A stretch of DNA of 64,000 nucleotides from Nemertoderma westbladi (lineage: Eukaryota > Xenacoelomorpha > Nemertodermatida > Nemertodermatidae): assembly GCA_032718475.1 (NCBI GenBank), contig JAUCBJ010009151.1, positions 123,160 to 187,159 on the forward strand. The letters are read 5' to 3'. Positions 35,833-48,434 of the stretch are shown here, piece by piece. The stretch's first letter is position 1. Every line of letters begins with the position of its first letter. The notes under the pieces are model-generated. The model saw only the letters and a program-made list of their open reading frames with translations. It was not told the origin of the DNA and ran no database searches. The position numbers and the translations under genes are program-made.

Positions 35833-37430
35833 TTAACCCTATTAAACCCGGGGGGGGGGGGGGGGGGGTCAATATGACCTCCCACGTGGTTTTTTTATTA
35901 TAATTCTGAAACAAACGCAGTTGGAAATCTGAAATTTTATGACTTTTCCTAAAAATCTATGGTCTTCCTACTAATGAAAACCGTTTTCAAAATTATTGGG
36001 TACTTTTCGAGTTATAGCACCATATTTTAACCCTACTTTTGGCACTTTTTTTGAGACGTTTTTTGAAAATTACATTTCATTAAATATGAATTGTAACATC
36101 TCTATTTTTGATTTACACCAGTTTTTTGGTGTTAGAAATTGGATGGAATTCATATAAATTGATTTAGAAATTTCAAACTTGTTTTTTTCGGTGGGTGCCA
36201 AATTTTGGTGCCAGCACCAAATTTTGAAATAAGTCAATTTTGTAAATTGATTGTTTGAAACTTGTTTTTACGCAATTGGGGTTTTTTGGGGTTCTGGATT
36301 CGATGAAATATATACGAGTTGCACCAAGCGTATCAAACTTGTATTTTTCGGTGCTATGTGCAAATTTTGGTGCTAGCACGAAATTTTGAAAATCCATTCA
36401 ATAGATAAAATTGTTTGTGACAATTTATTTCTTGCGTTTTAGAGGTTTATGGCTGTTCTGAATTCAATGGAAAATATAATTATCGAACTAGACATCTCAA
36501 ACTTGTATTTTTCGGATGTGGGTGCAAAATGTGGTGCTAGCACCAAATTTTGAAAACCATCAAATATATCAATTTATTGTGTTACCTTGTTTCTTGCGTT
36601 ATACGGGTTTGTGATGGTTCTGAATTCAATGGAATCAGTAAAAATTTCATAAGAGTTATCAAACTTGTATTTTTCGCCGGTGGGTGAAAATTGTTGTGCC
36701 AGCACCAAATTTTGGAAAATATGCAAATTGATCAGTAGATAGTATCACCTTGTTGCTTGCGTTATACGGGTTTATGAGGGTGCTGAATCCGATGGAATCA
36801 ATAAAAACAGCACTGGACATCACAAACTTGTACTTTTTGGTGATGGGTACGAAATTTGGTGCTAGCACCAAAATTTGCCAAATTACGCCGAAAAATAGAA
36901 TTAGCAATGATCTGGCATATTAGAAATGTATTCCATTAGAATCAGCGCCCTCGAAAACCTGAAAATGTGAATTTATAGCATCGTATAAGGGAATTAAACA
37001 TTTTGTGTTCTAACTGAAAAAAAAATGAAAAAAAAAGTAACCAGCACGGTTACTTGTTTTTTTCATTTTTTTCCTACGCAGAGAGGACTAAACAGCCATT
37101 TATAGTAATCATATCATTTTTAAATATTTTCCAATGTATTTTGCACCCCAGAAAACCTGTATTGAAAAATAATTAGCCGAAAATGTAACTTTCAATTTTG
37201 TGAAAATTGTGCACTACTTGTAATTTTGGTGCTGCAATATAACCACCCCAGTACATTTTTTCGAAAATTTTTTTTTTAGTCGGATCCAGGCAAGTGATAC
37301 CTACGTACAAACAAAAAATCAGACGTTTTCGTAAATATTTGTAGATTTTAGAGGGGGGGGGGGTCAATATGACCCCCCCCCCCCCCCGGTATTTATACAA
37401 CATTTTATAGCCCGGTACTAATAGGGTTAA
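35833..37430. mobile_element. TTAA-flanked element, copy 2 (inside LINE)
   Basis: The element spans 35837-37426 with TTAA at 35833-35836 and 37427-37430. Removing it with one TTAA rejoins the LINE frame seamlessly (PWSLF to KGTIP on the - strand). The left arm is homologous to that of copy 1 (25260 onward); the long inverted right arm is lacking and only a short terminus (CCCGGTACTAATAGGG) remains. No transposase. Confidence 0.88.
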
Positions 37431-38436
37431 AAAGCGACCACGGGGTAATTTCAGTTTCTTTTAGCTTTTGAATGAGACATTCTTCTTCATAATCTAGCCT
37501 TTTGCGCTTCATCAGAGCCTTGTACTCCCTCCTCGCAGACCAGTATAGTTCTTTGTCGGAATCGGAACGATTTCGTTTCGACATTAAGGTCAGAAGGTTG
37601 TCCTTACTTGTCTTACATTCATCGTCGTACCATTGCTGGTGGTGGTTCTGATTGTTTGATGGTTTGCGCTTTGCCGCAGTTGATATTACTTCGTTAAGAA
37701 TTGCTGTTGCTGTATCAACGTCGTTGTTAAGAAGTGGCGTGGTGATATCTCTTCGTTGTAGCTCTTCCTGTAGCGTACTCACGTTTAGTTTTATGCCCAG
37801 TTTCGGCTGCTGTTTGTCCAGAATGTCCTTCTCATCGTTTAACTCTATATACATTGTCACCTTTTGGTGTTTTCTAATCGGGTTGTGAGTGGTTGTGATA
37901 GTAATCGGCGTCTGATGAGGCGACCGTTTGACATAGAATAGGTCTATCGTACTTTCCCCCTGTGGGGAAATATAAGTGTGATCTCGTTTGTTATTTTGTA
38001 GTGAGAATCCAAGCTCGCCCAAGCTATCAGTTAGATCATTTCCACGTTCACCGTCATCGATATGGCAGTTGAAGTCTCCGCCTATGATTATCGGTGTGTC
38101 TATCGTTGTATTTGTCAGAGCTTCATTTACCGTAAGAACAACCTGTTCCACTGGCGTTTCGGGACCAAAGTAAAATACCAAGAAATAAGCGTTGGTGGTT
38201 TTAATTACAATATATGAGTCTGATGTAGCGATCAGAGTTGGGTTTAACTCTGCCTTGCTAAGAATGATAAGTCCTTCTGACGGTCGGCCCCTAGAGCTTT
38301 TCTTTGCTGGTTGTATAAACGGGTAATAACAGTCTGTAGAAATATTATTCTGTGTGTAAAAGGTTTCTGTTAGTAGGATAATATCTGCATCATCATATAA
38401 TTCTTTGGAGTTTAAGTTATTCATTATATAGTTCAT
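37431..38436 (-). pseudogene. LINE APE endonuclease half, separated from RT by insertion
   Basis: The frame opens at 38436 with LLTETFY, then GRPSEGLIILSK, the signature GGDFNCHID, and a linker up to EITPWSLF where the TTAA element begins. The endonuclease nicks target DNA in LINE mobilisation. About 335 codons remain open, but the ORF is cut from its RT. Confidence 0.88.
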
Positions 38437-38539
38437 TCCTTCAACATTCCATAACGAAATCTTAAGCGTACCTGTACTGTTTCTATTGTTTTGTTCGGTT
38501 AGCTCCTGTCAGATTGGCTGGGAGGTTGCGGTAGGTTGG

Positions 38540-39170
38540 TTAATTTTTACCAGTAACAATTAATTTTTATGCGCAACAATTAAATTTTACCAGTAACAAT
38601 TCATTTTTGCGCGTAACAATTAAATTTTACCAGTAACAATCAATTTTTACGCGTAACAATTAATTTGTACCAGTAACAATTAATTTTTGTGCGTAACAAT
38701 TAATTTTTACGGGTAACAATTATGTTTTATGCGTAACTATTGATATTTTAAACGTAATTATTGATTTTTGCGCGTAACAATTAATTTGTACCAGTAACAA
38801 TTAATTTTTGCGCGTAACAATTAATTTTTATGGGTAACAATTATGTTTTATGCGTAACTATTGATTTTTACGCGTAACTATTGATTTTTACGCGTAACTA
38901 TTGATTTTTATGCGTAACTATTGATTTTTACGCGTAACTATTGATTTTTACGCATAACTATTGATTTTTATGTGTAACTATTGTTTTTTACATGTAACTA
39001 TTGATTTTTACGCGTAACTATTGATTTTTACAAGTAACTATTGATTTTTATGCGTAACTATTGATTTTTACACATAACTATTGATTTTTACGCGTAACTA
39101 TTGATTTTATGCGCAACTATTGATTTTTACACATAACTATTGATTTTTACGCGCAGCTATTTATTTTTAC
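38540..39170. repeat. 20-bp tandem array
   Basis: About 31 units near AACTATTGATTTTTACGCGT, with a left portion of AACAATTAATTTTTACCAGT type. Copies vary mainly at the ACGCGT positions (ACGCGT, ATGCGT, ACGCAT, ACATGT), again a CpG-decay pattern. No function evident. Confidence 0.93.
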
Positions 39171-39241
39171 ATGGTACATGAAAAAATATCCCCACCAAAC
39201 AGTTAATAAAAAAGCCAAATGTATGCCATATATTCCTACAT

Positions 39242-40504
39242 ATGATACTGTGGGCAGAAGCTGACAAGATCAAAACATACAATGATTTCGTTCAGTTTGT
39301 TAAATGGAATCATCTAATACAAAATCCCTGCGATACCTTTGCAAAGTCATTGACAACTTTGATCGACTTTGATAAACTAGCCGAGCTGCAAAAAAATCTC
39401 TTCGATGACATAAAAAATCAAATATTAGGAAAAACAATGGGGGTAACTATGTCAACAATCAAACGACGCAATAAAGATGAGCTAGCCCTTGACTTGGCTG
39501 AATTTGCCCTGGTCTACGAAAGTAAAACAATTTCTACATCTTTCAGGAAGCGTGTCAATGTTGGAAACATCGACTCATATGGTTTTTTGCAGCTGCTAGA
39601 TTTAGTAACTAACCTACAGATCCAGGTCAAATCAATCCATGGGGAATGCGACAGTCTAAAGCTGAAAGTTGCTACACTTGAGAAACTGGTTAATACTTCG
39701 ACAAGCGAGGTGAATCCACTTGCAACCGCTACCCTGGAAGGATCAACAATCTCATGTGATACCAGAGAAGCAGACAGTCATGACTGTAAGCACAAGGATC
39801 ATTTTATAATCCAAAGAACTCACAACAAAATGAAATCACCAAATAAATTAACTCATACACATAAGAAAAAAGAACAAACCTCCAACAAAATTCCAGTCAT
39901 AAGGCACACTTCCATCATAGCAATGAACAGCAAATATTACCCCTGGAAAATCTAGAAGAAAACACTGGTGAGAATGGCACAAACCCCACCATCACAAATC
40001 CAAGCTCTGTGGTCTGTGCATGAAATTCTTAACAGCAGAGAAGCATGGCAATTACCAAAGAAAACAGCTAACTTCTTCGGTACATCTAAAGAACCTCTCT
40101 CTACTGGCATTAAAACTGACAATAGATACAGTATCCTAGATAGTGAAACTCAAATTGGAATCCTTATAAATCAACAAAATGACTTGTTACGAGAGATACG
40201 AAATATGTCAGCTGAAAAACGAAAAACTGCAACGCCAACACACTTGAATCAGAATGAAACAGCTACAATTGTAATCATGGGCCTACCTCAAAAAAGATCT
40301 AAGACAACTATACTAGATATCTGTTTCAAGCAAACTGGTAACTACCCAATAAGTGCAAGAATAATTAGTCAAACGAGTAAGACAACAACAGCAGAGATTA
40401 CAATCAACAAGCTGGAGACCTACTACTTACCTTCAACAATCAATCTGGCCTGGAGACAATGTAGAGGTCCGTCTAAAGAATTTTATGAGAACCACTCATT
40501 CTGA
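39242..40504 (+). pseudogene. LINE ORF1-like protein with one in-frame stop
   Basis: One continuous frame of about 420 codons broken only by TAG at 39953-39955. The N-terminal half is helical with a coiled-coil-like stretch (LQIQVKSIHGECDSLKLKV, about residues 130-160), then a basic Lys/His-rich region. The second part has YSILDSETQ and an RRM-like segment around ATIVIMGLPQKR. Coiled coil plus basic and RRM-like region recalls LINE ORF1 nucleic-acid-binding proteins. It lies on the strand opposite the neighbouring LINE, so it belongs to another element or is a fragment. Not firmly assigned. Confidence 0.4.
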
Positions 40505-41899
40505 GGATACCTCACTTAATGGACAGCTGGTGTTAAACAGGGGCGATCAGGAGCACGTTATTACTGCTACACTAACGCTAAACACAAAACTGCTTCTTAC
40601 CGCTGGATGGCGCTAACCTGCCGTCCGCTAATATATTTTACTAATTTTATACTGCTCCTGCAAATCGCTTGTTCCTTTCTCTACCGATCGCTCGATAGAG
40701 AGCTAACTGTTCGAATCTATGAGCCACGCGGGAATAACCAAAACAATAAACCCGAAACAGCTCCCTAAGCTACTTAAAACGAGTGGGAGAGGCTCAAACT
40801 CAGTGTTCACTTGTCGTCTAATCGCAAATACTGGGGTTCCCTAACAGAATATATGAATGTGAGAATGTTTAAATAACTCAATGGCGGGATGACCTATTTC
40901 TTTATTGTCGAAACTTGGCCTCGGCTGGCTTTAGGCCAGCAACTTACTACTGTATACTGAATACTGAACATCAGCTTGTTGCCTGCTATTTTCAAATAAC
41001 CGCCCAGTGTGAATAGTTTACAGTATTCCAAATAATTACCTTAACTACTCTCCGCTATGCTGCGTACAAATTCTTAATTTAACACTAATTAATTACAGTC
41101 ATAAATACGAAACAGCGTACTAATTACTAAGTGTTCCAGAATACGCAATTCTAATTTATTACGTACTGGGTTACACTAGCAACAGCCTAAATACCGTATT
41201 ATTTTGACCTAATCAGCAATTATTTATCGTAAAATAAGAAATAGAAATCAATCAAGGGAAAAGGCGCCTATCTAAGCATTCACAATCAAGAATCAGGCAC
41301 GCTTAGCAACACACAAATCAGCGTAGCAATCAGCTAGTAATACGGTACTGCGTTGATTACCAGTCAGCTAGCGCACTAAAACCACACAGTAGCGTATCAG
41401 TATATCAGTATAGTATGCAATTGACAACTTTCAATTAACTCTAGTTAACAATTAGCAATTAGCAGTGTAAGACATAAAGGCCTCTCCCGGCTACAATATA
41501 GGCTTCCTAACTAACCCAAGTCCTGCCCCCTAACACTACAAATAGAGACAAAATCTGGATCGTCAGCCCCTTATTACTGTACCGGCTACCGGTCTCCCGT
41601 CCCCACTGACTAACCCCCGGCTGCAACGGTGACCCCCCGCCAGCATTGCCCATTTTTGAATCCTCTGCACTCCCTTCGTCGCTACCCCCCAGTGCGCCCG
41701 CAACGCCTACCGGTACCTTAGCCCTCCATTAGAACGAATAGCTACCATAGCGACGCATGCATTCACAAACAGTCTGGCAGTCTAAAGAAAATCCTGTGAG
41801 ATTATCGTATCTTAAATCATATAGAACTATTAATCAAAGGGTAGAAATCATAGTTCAAAATTGTAATTTGCAGTAACCATCATTAATTAAGAAACACAG
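40505..41899. other. No gene seen; compositionally mixed non-coding DNA
   Basis: About 1.4 kb with no long frame. It includes a hairpin-like TGGCTTTAGGCCA (about 40926) and a C-rich stretch (about 41560-41740). It may be unrecognised LTR or transposon debris. Confidence 0.4.
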
Positions 41900-43080
41900 T
41901 GTAAAAGCTTCTGTGGGATATAACTGGCCCCTTTTGCTTCGCAATCCAGTTTCCCCCCAGGCGCTGGAATACTCTAAAAAGGTTCTCTAACTGTATATAT
42001 ATTCCCCTCGCCCTCAAGGTACCGTTACAGGTGTTTTAACGGACATAAAAGTCATTCTGCTATATACGTGTTTTAGCGGACATGGTAAGACAAAAAACCT
42101 GCAATGCGACAAATACCTTTCATAGCTTAGCCGTGATGATTCATATTACGACATCTAACAGCTGGTTGCTGACATGGAAACAGCCATTGGACGCATGGTT
42201 CTTTGTTTGGCTTGAACCAATCAGAGCGATTTTTCCTGTCGACGTGTAGCTTTTCGGTCGATCATAAGGAGTGTGTTCAGTCTTACTGTTTTTACGTGAT
42301 ACTTTGTGTTGTTGCTATCGACTGTTATCGATTCATATCAATGCATAACGATACTTTGTTCACATCTTGTCATATCATATCTTAACTTACCGTCTTAATG
42401 CTGTTTACTGTTGTGTTTTGGTTGAATATTATTTGGAGAACATATATAAAGAACCCAAATTTCCCAATTTTCTTGATACACTACAGGTTAGAGAGGCGGG
42501 TTATATATAGCGATTGCGACTTATATTGTTGTGGTTTGTAGTGAATTTAATGCTATTTGATAAGCACTACATTGGTCCGTTGCTGTTCTCTTTATATATG
42601 ATAAAAATCATTGACGGTCGGCAAATTAGTGGGCAGTATTGTGTGTTACCGGTAGTGTGCATGATTGTGATTGATAACTAAGCATTTCCTAAAGAATGCG
42701 CCTCATACGTGAATCTTAAGCCTTACCGACTTACCGTTGTGATTAGTATAAGTCATATCTCTGTTTACTTAGATAGAGCGCCACGTCCTAAAGGAACTGT
42801 TAATATTTCCCGAAAGTAAATAATATTAGTCAGAAATTAATTATTAACGATCAATCGAATAATACAATACAGTAAGCTTCACTGCAATAATAATTTAAGC
42901 CCTCAGAATCCAGTCTCCCGGGATTATCCAGCGGGTGAATGGACGCGCACTAGGCTGGCTTCTGCTAATGTTGTGTTTGTTGGTATTAAATATTTGTCAT
43001 CTTCTAAAGTATATTTATAAACCAAAAGACATATAAATTTTGGCAGGTTAAACTGTTAAAGGTCTTCAAAAGCGCGTACA
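41900..43080 (+). mobile_element. Solo LTR of a diverged BEL/Pao subfamily
   Basis: Starts TGTAAAAGCTTCTGTGGG and ends AAAGCGCGTACA, with 5-bp target duplication CACAG (41895-41899 and 43081-43085). It aligns in order with the LTR at 20991-22203 (shared GTTTTAACGGACATAAAAG type blocks, ACAGGTTAGAGAGG, GCGCCACGTCC, CCCGGGATTATCCAGCGGG) but is strongly diverged. It arose by LTR-LTR recombination of an older insertion. Confidence 0.85.
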
Positions 43081-43085
43081 CACAG

Positions 43086-44379
43086 CAAAGAAGTTAAAGC
43101 AGAAATTACAAATAATTACGAATTATTGCAAGAAAACAAAATACAGGGTCCAAAACTGAGATTACTGGATGATCAAGATTAAGATTGAGATGGATGCACA
43201 TACCGGAAATACAGCCAATTTATATGTGATTCATCAAGGATGATGAAATAATCCTCTCATTGGTTCCCCAATCCGCGCTCCCATTAGACCAACCTGGAAT
43301 AGGCCAATAAGGAAGCCGGATTGTGAACCTAATGGCTCCCAGAATCACAAATTATTACCATATATGGTAATGGTTGCGGTACTTAATTTCGCGATACTAA
43401 AAGCACAGTACATACAATCTAATTTAGCGCCAATTTAAAGCAAATATAACGGAAATTAATGCAAATACACGATTGATCCGATTAATACCAATAACAGCAA
43501 GCTTGCATCAAGGTTTTTATAGGAAACTTGCTACCGTAAATACTATTTATTTATATTTTATTACAAAATTACGTACGTAAGGCTACATACTATACAAAAA
43601 TGGATAAGATTCACAAATATGGATATTTTATTTTCCTTATCTAACTATGGTTGCATGTCGTTATGGCTTATCTAAATATCTATACTGTATAATGGGCTGG
43701 TAATAGTACACAGCACCATATATCATAACACCGCTCCAAGGGAAACAAGCAATGTTTCCCTCCAATTGTAGAAGAATATAGGGCGATGTAAACAAAACAA
43801 AGTAAATTCACTTTCAAATAATCTAATTAACTTGGTACTATAATAGTTCTAATATTCACAAATATTGCCATAGATATTGCATAATGGTTTTACATACAAA
43901 TTAAATTTACAAAAATATTATCTCTCTCAGTGCATAATGAATATTACATACAAATTAAATTTACAAAATATTATCTCTCTCATACTACATAATGATTACT
44001 ACATACAAATTAAATTTACAAAATATTGCCTCTTTCATTTACAAATTGACAGTCTACTTAATAATAAAAAACCTTGCTAGGGCAGGTGAAAGGAGTAAGC
44101 CAAACCCGCAGGTTTGTCTCCCCAATCACCTCCTTCGCCTCTCTCATAATATAAGACTCCAGAATATGAATACGACTAGTGTATATGAGTCCAGTCGAAT
44201 GTTTTATTAAAACCTACGATATACATCAGAGCGACGATGATGTATATGTCTAGAGTCTGTCGCTCTGTGATATTATCGTATTATCGGCTCGCTCCTGGGT
44301 TCTTCGGGCTTGCTCCCCTTTTTCACCCACTCCCCAGATACACCAGTCTTCCTCCTGTGGACTCAGTTGACGGCGTCCG
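43086..44379. other. Non-coding flank, with 60-bp tandem repeat
   Basis: AT-rich with no long frame. Three imperfect units of about 60 bp lie at 43877-44035 (shared core ACATACAAATTAAATTTAC). On the - strand AATAAA at 44203-44208 lies about 170 bp past the end of gene X and could be its poly(A) signal. Confidence 0.5.
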
Positions 44380-44988
44380 TTAGGCATCACTTCCCGGAAC
44401 CGGCGACGATGTTCCCTGGGCTCCGACTGTCTCCCGGCTGGTACTCCTCCCTCGGCCTCGTCCCATTTGCCATGTTCCCGTGGTCGCCTCTGCCAACTCC
44501 TCTTTCTGCAGTTGCACGCGTGCATTTTCAGACGCGCCTTGTGCCCTCCGCTGCAGTCGTTGAGCATCAATAATTGAGTGATAATGCTCGTCCTTGACTT
44601 GACGCTTGTCTAGGACTCCTCCTTCTGCTGTTTCGGATATGTCTTCTCCACCGGGAGATCCACTCCGAACACCTCCACTAACGTCTCCGGCCAACCCTCT
44701 CTAAAGTGTCTATCCGCCTCCAAGTGGATGGGAGTACCAAACCCGCGGGTTTGATTCCCGAACCACTTCTCCAAGGCCTCTGGCGTCGGATACTCCATCG
44801 ACGGTTGGTCTCCTAAATCTCCGATGTTCTGTCGACATACTCCTTCGAATATCGCTAATCCTCTCCTAACCATCAATGTGTTTTCTAGCGATTGGTTGAA
44901 GAATGGGGTTAAGAAACGCTTCATCACGTCGGATTGGATTCCTCCCTTCGAGCGAACGTATTGATCTCCTCCGAACAACAATGGATGA
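44380..44988 (-). pseudogene. Gene X, 3' part (downstream of BEL insertion)
   Basis: Continues the frame of 57825-58375 after removal of the BEL element and one GATGA copy. From 44988 it reads LLFGGDQYVRSKGG, GIQSDVMKRFLTPFFNQS and LEADRHFREGW, and stops at 44610. Good coding-like sequence then continues in another frame (KRQVKDEHYHSIIDAQR, then an Arg/Gly-rich end, stopping at 44380), so a frameshift near 44615 is likely. A possible poly(A) signal follows at 44203-44208. I do not recognise the family. The layout of globular body, helical segment and Arg/Gly-rich tail is compatible with a nucleocapsid- or Gag-like protein, but that is only a guess. Confidence 0.55.
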
Positions 44989-46257
44989 TGTTCGCGCTTT
45001 CAGACCTTTGGCAGTTTAACCCGCCAAATTAGGATGTCTTCTAGATAATAAATCACCTTTAGTCTATGATAAGTATTTAATTCACTACACTAGTCGAAAC
45101 CAATCTGTGCGCGATCATTCACCCGCTGGATATACCCGGGAGATTGGGTTCGACGGCTTAATTTTATTGCTATGTAAGCCTAATGTATTATTCGACTGAC
45201 AGTATTATATAATCTCTGACAATATTATTCACCTTCGGGAAATATTAACAGTTCCTTTAGGACGTGGCGCTCTATCTATATAAACAGAGTTATGACTTAA
45301 ACTACTCACAACGATATGGCTTAGTTACAATTCACATATATGGCGCATTCTTTAGGAAATGCTTCGTTATCAGTCTCACTCATACACAATGCTGCACAAT
45401 ACTGCACACTGATATGCCGATCTTCACTGATTTTAGTCACACATAAAAGGAACACGGACCGAATCATGTAGGGTCTATCAAATAACATTAGATTCACTTC
45501 AAACCACTCAACATAGGTCGCAATCATTTATCTGTAACCTTTCTCTCTTACCTTCGGTATATCAAGAATATTGGGTTTTCGGGGTTATTTGTCGTTATTC
45601 CAAATATAATAATTCATCAACCATATTATGAAGAACTGACAGTAAATAGCAGTATAACAATATAAAAGTATGCACAGTGTTACACAGTATGCAGTGTATG
45701 CAGTACTGCAGTATGCAGTATGCAGTGATCAGACATCAGACATCAGACATCAGACATCAGTATGTAATATGCAGTACTGCAGTATGCAGTATGCAGTCAG
45801 ATAATGGATATATGTCCTTATAATTAAGCCTACTAGTGTAAGACTAAAAACTGAAAACACGGAGGTGCCAAAAGCCGGTTCTTAGGCTCTGGGCAAAACA
45901 TAACACTGAACTACTGAGTTTCTGTATACACCTCCAACACAGAGACAACAAACGCTCTGATTGGTCAACCTGAACAACGAGAGAACAAAGAAACAAAGAA
46001 ACGTCGACGTGGCAATATCAGCTGCTAGCCGTCGTCATGGTAGCGACACTGTTTTCAAGAGTATCGAGCTTTTACGTCACGGAATTACGGATTATGTCCT
46101 CTAAAGTACAAATACAGAAGAAATAGCTTTTATGTCCGCTAAAACACCAGTACAGCAAGGACACGGCCTTTTTATGCCTGCCTGGTAAACCAACTACAGA
46201 GTATTTTACGGGAAAAATAAGGAAAAATAACCGGACAATTCAGCAAAAGCTTTTACA
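44989..46257 (-). repeat. 3' LTR of BEL/Pao element
   Basis: 1269 bp, reading TGTAAAAGC...GCGAACA on the - strand. Contains 7-bp tandem tracts: TATGCAG-type repeats and four copies of AGACATC (about 45720-45760). It carries 4 extra bases (GCCTGCCTGG) relative to the 5' LTR. Confidence 0.95.
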
Positions 46258-46896
46258 CCGCTCCCAGAAAATGGGATTTTCAGTCTATAAAATATAAAAA
46301 TCACAGTTTCTAAAACATAAAGATACTCTAAACAGTTAGTTTCTTTGCGCGGACGGCGTTTACGCAGTTTCTTGAGGCTAGCAAGAGTCCTTTTCTCTTT
46401 GGGGGGAGCCACTTTACTAGGAGGGCTATAAATCCTGGGTGAAGGGTGCAATATGATTGCATCAGAAGGTGTAGGATTATGGTCGGGGTATCCGCCGTTT
46501 CGATATGCTTCTCCTCGAGCTGATTTTCCTCCGCTCGTAGCTGGATACGTTCATCCAAAAACTCTCGCAGAGAATGGGGTTGTCTAAGTGCGATATCTTC
46601 TTAGAGATTCTGGATTTCACAATCGAACTGAGATAAAGACAATTCGTTTATCGCTTGGACTTGCTGTTATAACTTACGTTTATCTGAACAAACGTAGGTT
46701 TCCTTTCTGATCTTTGTAGAATAGCGTTTAACTCGTTTGGTACAACGTTCTCCGCCACTCTGGTGACAGGTTATATCGTGTCAAGCCGGGATGATGGTAA
46801 GGGTTAAACGGCGATATTAAATGTCCGCGTCACAATCCGGCTAGGTAAGATGGGCGGCTAGCTAGAAATCACTGTCGGAGTGTTACCGATTAATTG

Positions 46897-47660
46897 TTAG
46901 GGTAGCACTAGATCTTTGAACAGTGAATACAGTCCGCGAGGATCCGCGACACCACCAGGATCGCAGGTCTGAGGTCCAACTAAGGAATGAGGAGGTTTGA
47001 CCGAGTATTCCGGGACTCTGATCGTAGGTTTACTCCAGGATCGTTCGAGCCGAGTGAGCATAGGTGATACGTCAAACAAGTTTCGCTCGAAACTCCAGTA
47101 AATATAATGAGCACAACTGTGTTTAACACAACGTTTCCGTGGATGTTTATGTCTTTCCGTTTATTAGTTGGGTCTAGGGCATTTATCGTAATAATACCAA
47201 AGACGCACGTTTGGTAGGGGAAACGCGGATGATATTTATTTGTTGTTACAATGCTTCTATCAAGAATTCCAAATATATGTTGGAGTTACCGCGTTTATTT
47301 GTTTCTTTAATGCCTTTTCTTTCGAGCTGATTTCGAATAGAATTTTCGCATTCGAATTTCAATTTATGGTTCCGACTCCGCTGGGCAGGATATATAGTCG
47401 ACATAGTCCGTATTGTGTAAATCGATAGGATGATCAGTAGTTAAGAAGCCCATATACGTACCATTACGCTGCGTATATCGAGCAGCGAATTTTCTATAGT
47501 CCAACTCGCGCGAGCTGCTCTTGGGACATTGGCGGTTCGATATAACGACCATCGTCCTCCGCAGCAGTTGGGCTAACGTCGCCGCGTATTAAGCTATCAA
47601 CAAACGCTTGTAAAAGTAGAGTATATCGCTCCCTGATACCAAGACCGTCTTCTATCAACT
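46897..47660 (-). pseudogene. BEL third ORF, degenerate copy
   Basis: Homologous to 19394-20351 on the other strand. The ATG-proximal part (about 47660 downwards) and the RKFAARYTQRNGTYMGF stretch (47364-47552) are readable, but it is frame-shifted and lacks most of the middle of the ORF found in the left copy. The distal 60-codon frame (46897-47079) is intact and identical in protein sequence to 20169-20351. Confidence 0.6.
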
Positions 47661-48434
47661 CCGTCATATCTGCTATATATGAGTTTATCCATATTATAAG
47701 GAGTTTATATTTAGGCTAGCGGGCGTCGCTGCCTACCCCAATCAACCCCGGACAGTACGAGATCCTCAGCGCCGATGTGCCGTCGCCGCTGTACTTTCGC
47801 CAACGACGTAGCCACACAACGACAACGACAACCGGCACAAGTCACTCAACTGTCCGTCCCAAAGGCTTAGATGTACTTCAGGTTTTCCTTGGAGAGTTAG
47901 GTTACTTTTACGATTGCGACTCGCTACTGTAAACACACCTTAGTAGTAACATTCGCCTATAAACTCACAAATACCACACACACAACTTGTCACAAATTAC
48001 ACACACTCGGGTCACTTGTCCGTTAGTCAATGCCTTCCAGAATGTCACTGTATTATTATGTATCCTTGGATACTATCAGTGCACTATTTATTCCCTATGC
48101 TATTCAATGGGACAAGCTTTCTATTGTTCTCTTAACTCAATTCTAATTCTAGCGTGGTTGTTGCTATGGTGACATTATGTAAAGCTAGCGGTAGAATTAG
48201 GGTAGTTCCAATGCATACAGATCTGGGATGTTATTTAATAGTATTCTTTAAAAGTCAATGTTCTGTTTTATACATGACTTTATGAATTTTATCGGCTATT
48301 GACTATGTTTGGGAGACTTTCGCACACTCATATGCATAATAAGATAAATCTCCGCTCCCTTGATCTATTAATTAATGGAATTTTGGGAACTTTATAAATT
48401 GCGTAAAAATGGCAATTTATTAAATTCATTAAAA

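Larger units (their letters stand above)
33919..38539 (-). mobile_element. APE-type LINE, degenerate, with poly(A) tail
   Basis: On the - strand, an endonuclease (37431-38436), then reverse transcriptase (34438-35832), then a Cys/His C-terminal region (34102-34413), ending in a T run on the + strand (33918-33943), which is the 3' poly(A) tail. TTAATTTTT is present at both borders, though it is also part of the 20-bp array. A TTAA element interrupts it at 35837-37426. Confidence 0.82.

Noticed and set aside
44250-44570. 106-codon - strand frame overlapping the end of gene X
   Set aside because: It follows the in-frame stop at 44610, and the alternative frame looks more protein-like (helical, then Arg/Gly-rich).
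45264-45446. 60-codon frames inside the LTRs (also 56814-56996 and 56871-57077)
   Set aside because: They lie within LTR regulatory sequence, are identical only because the LTRs are, and have no domain.
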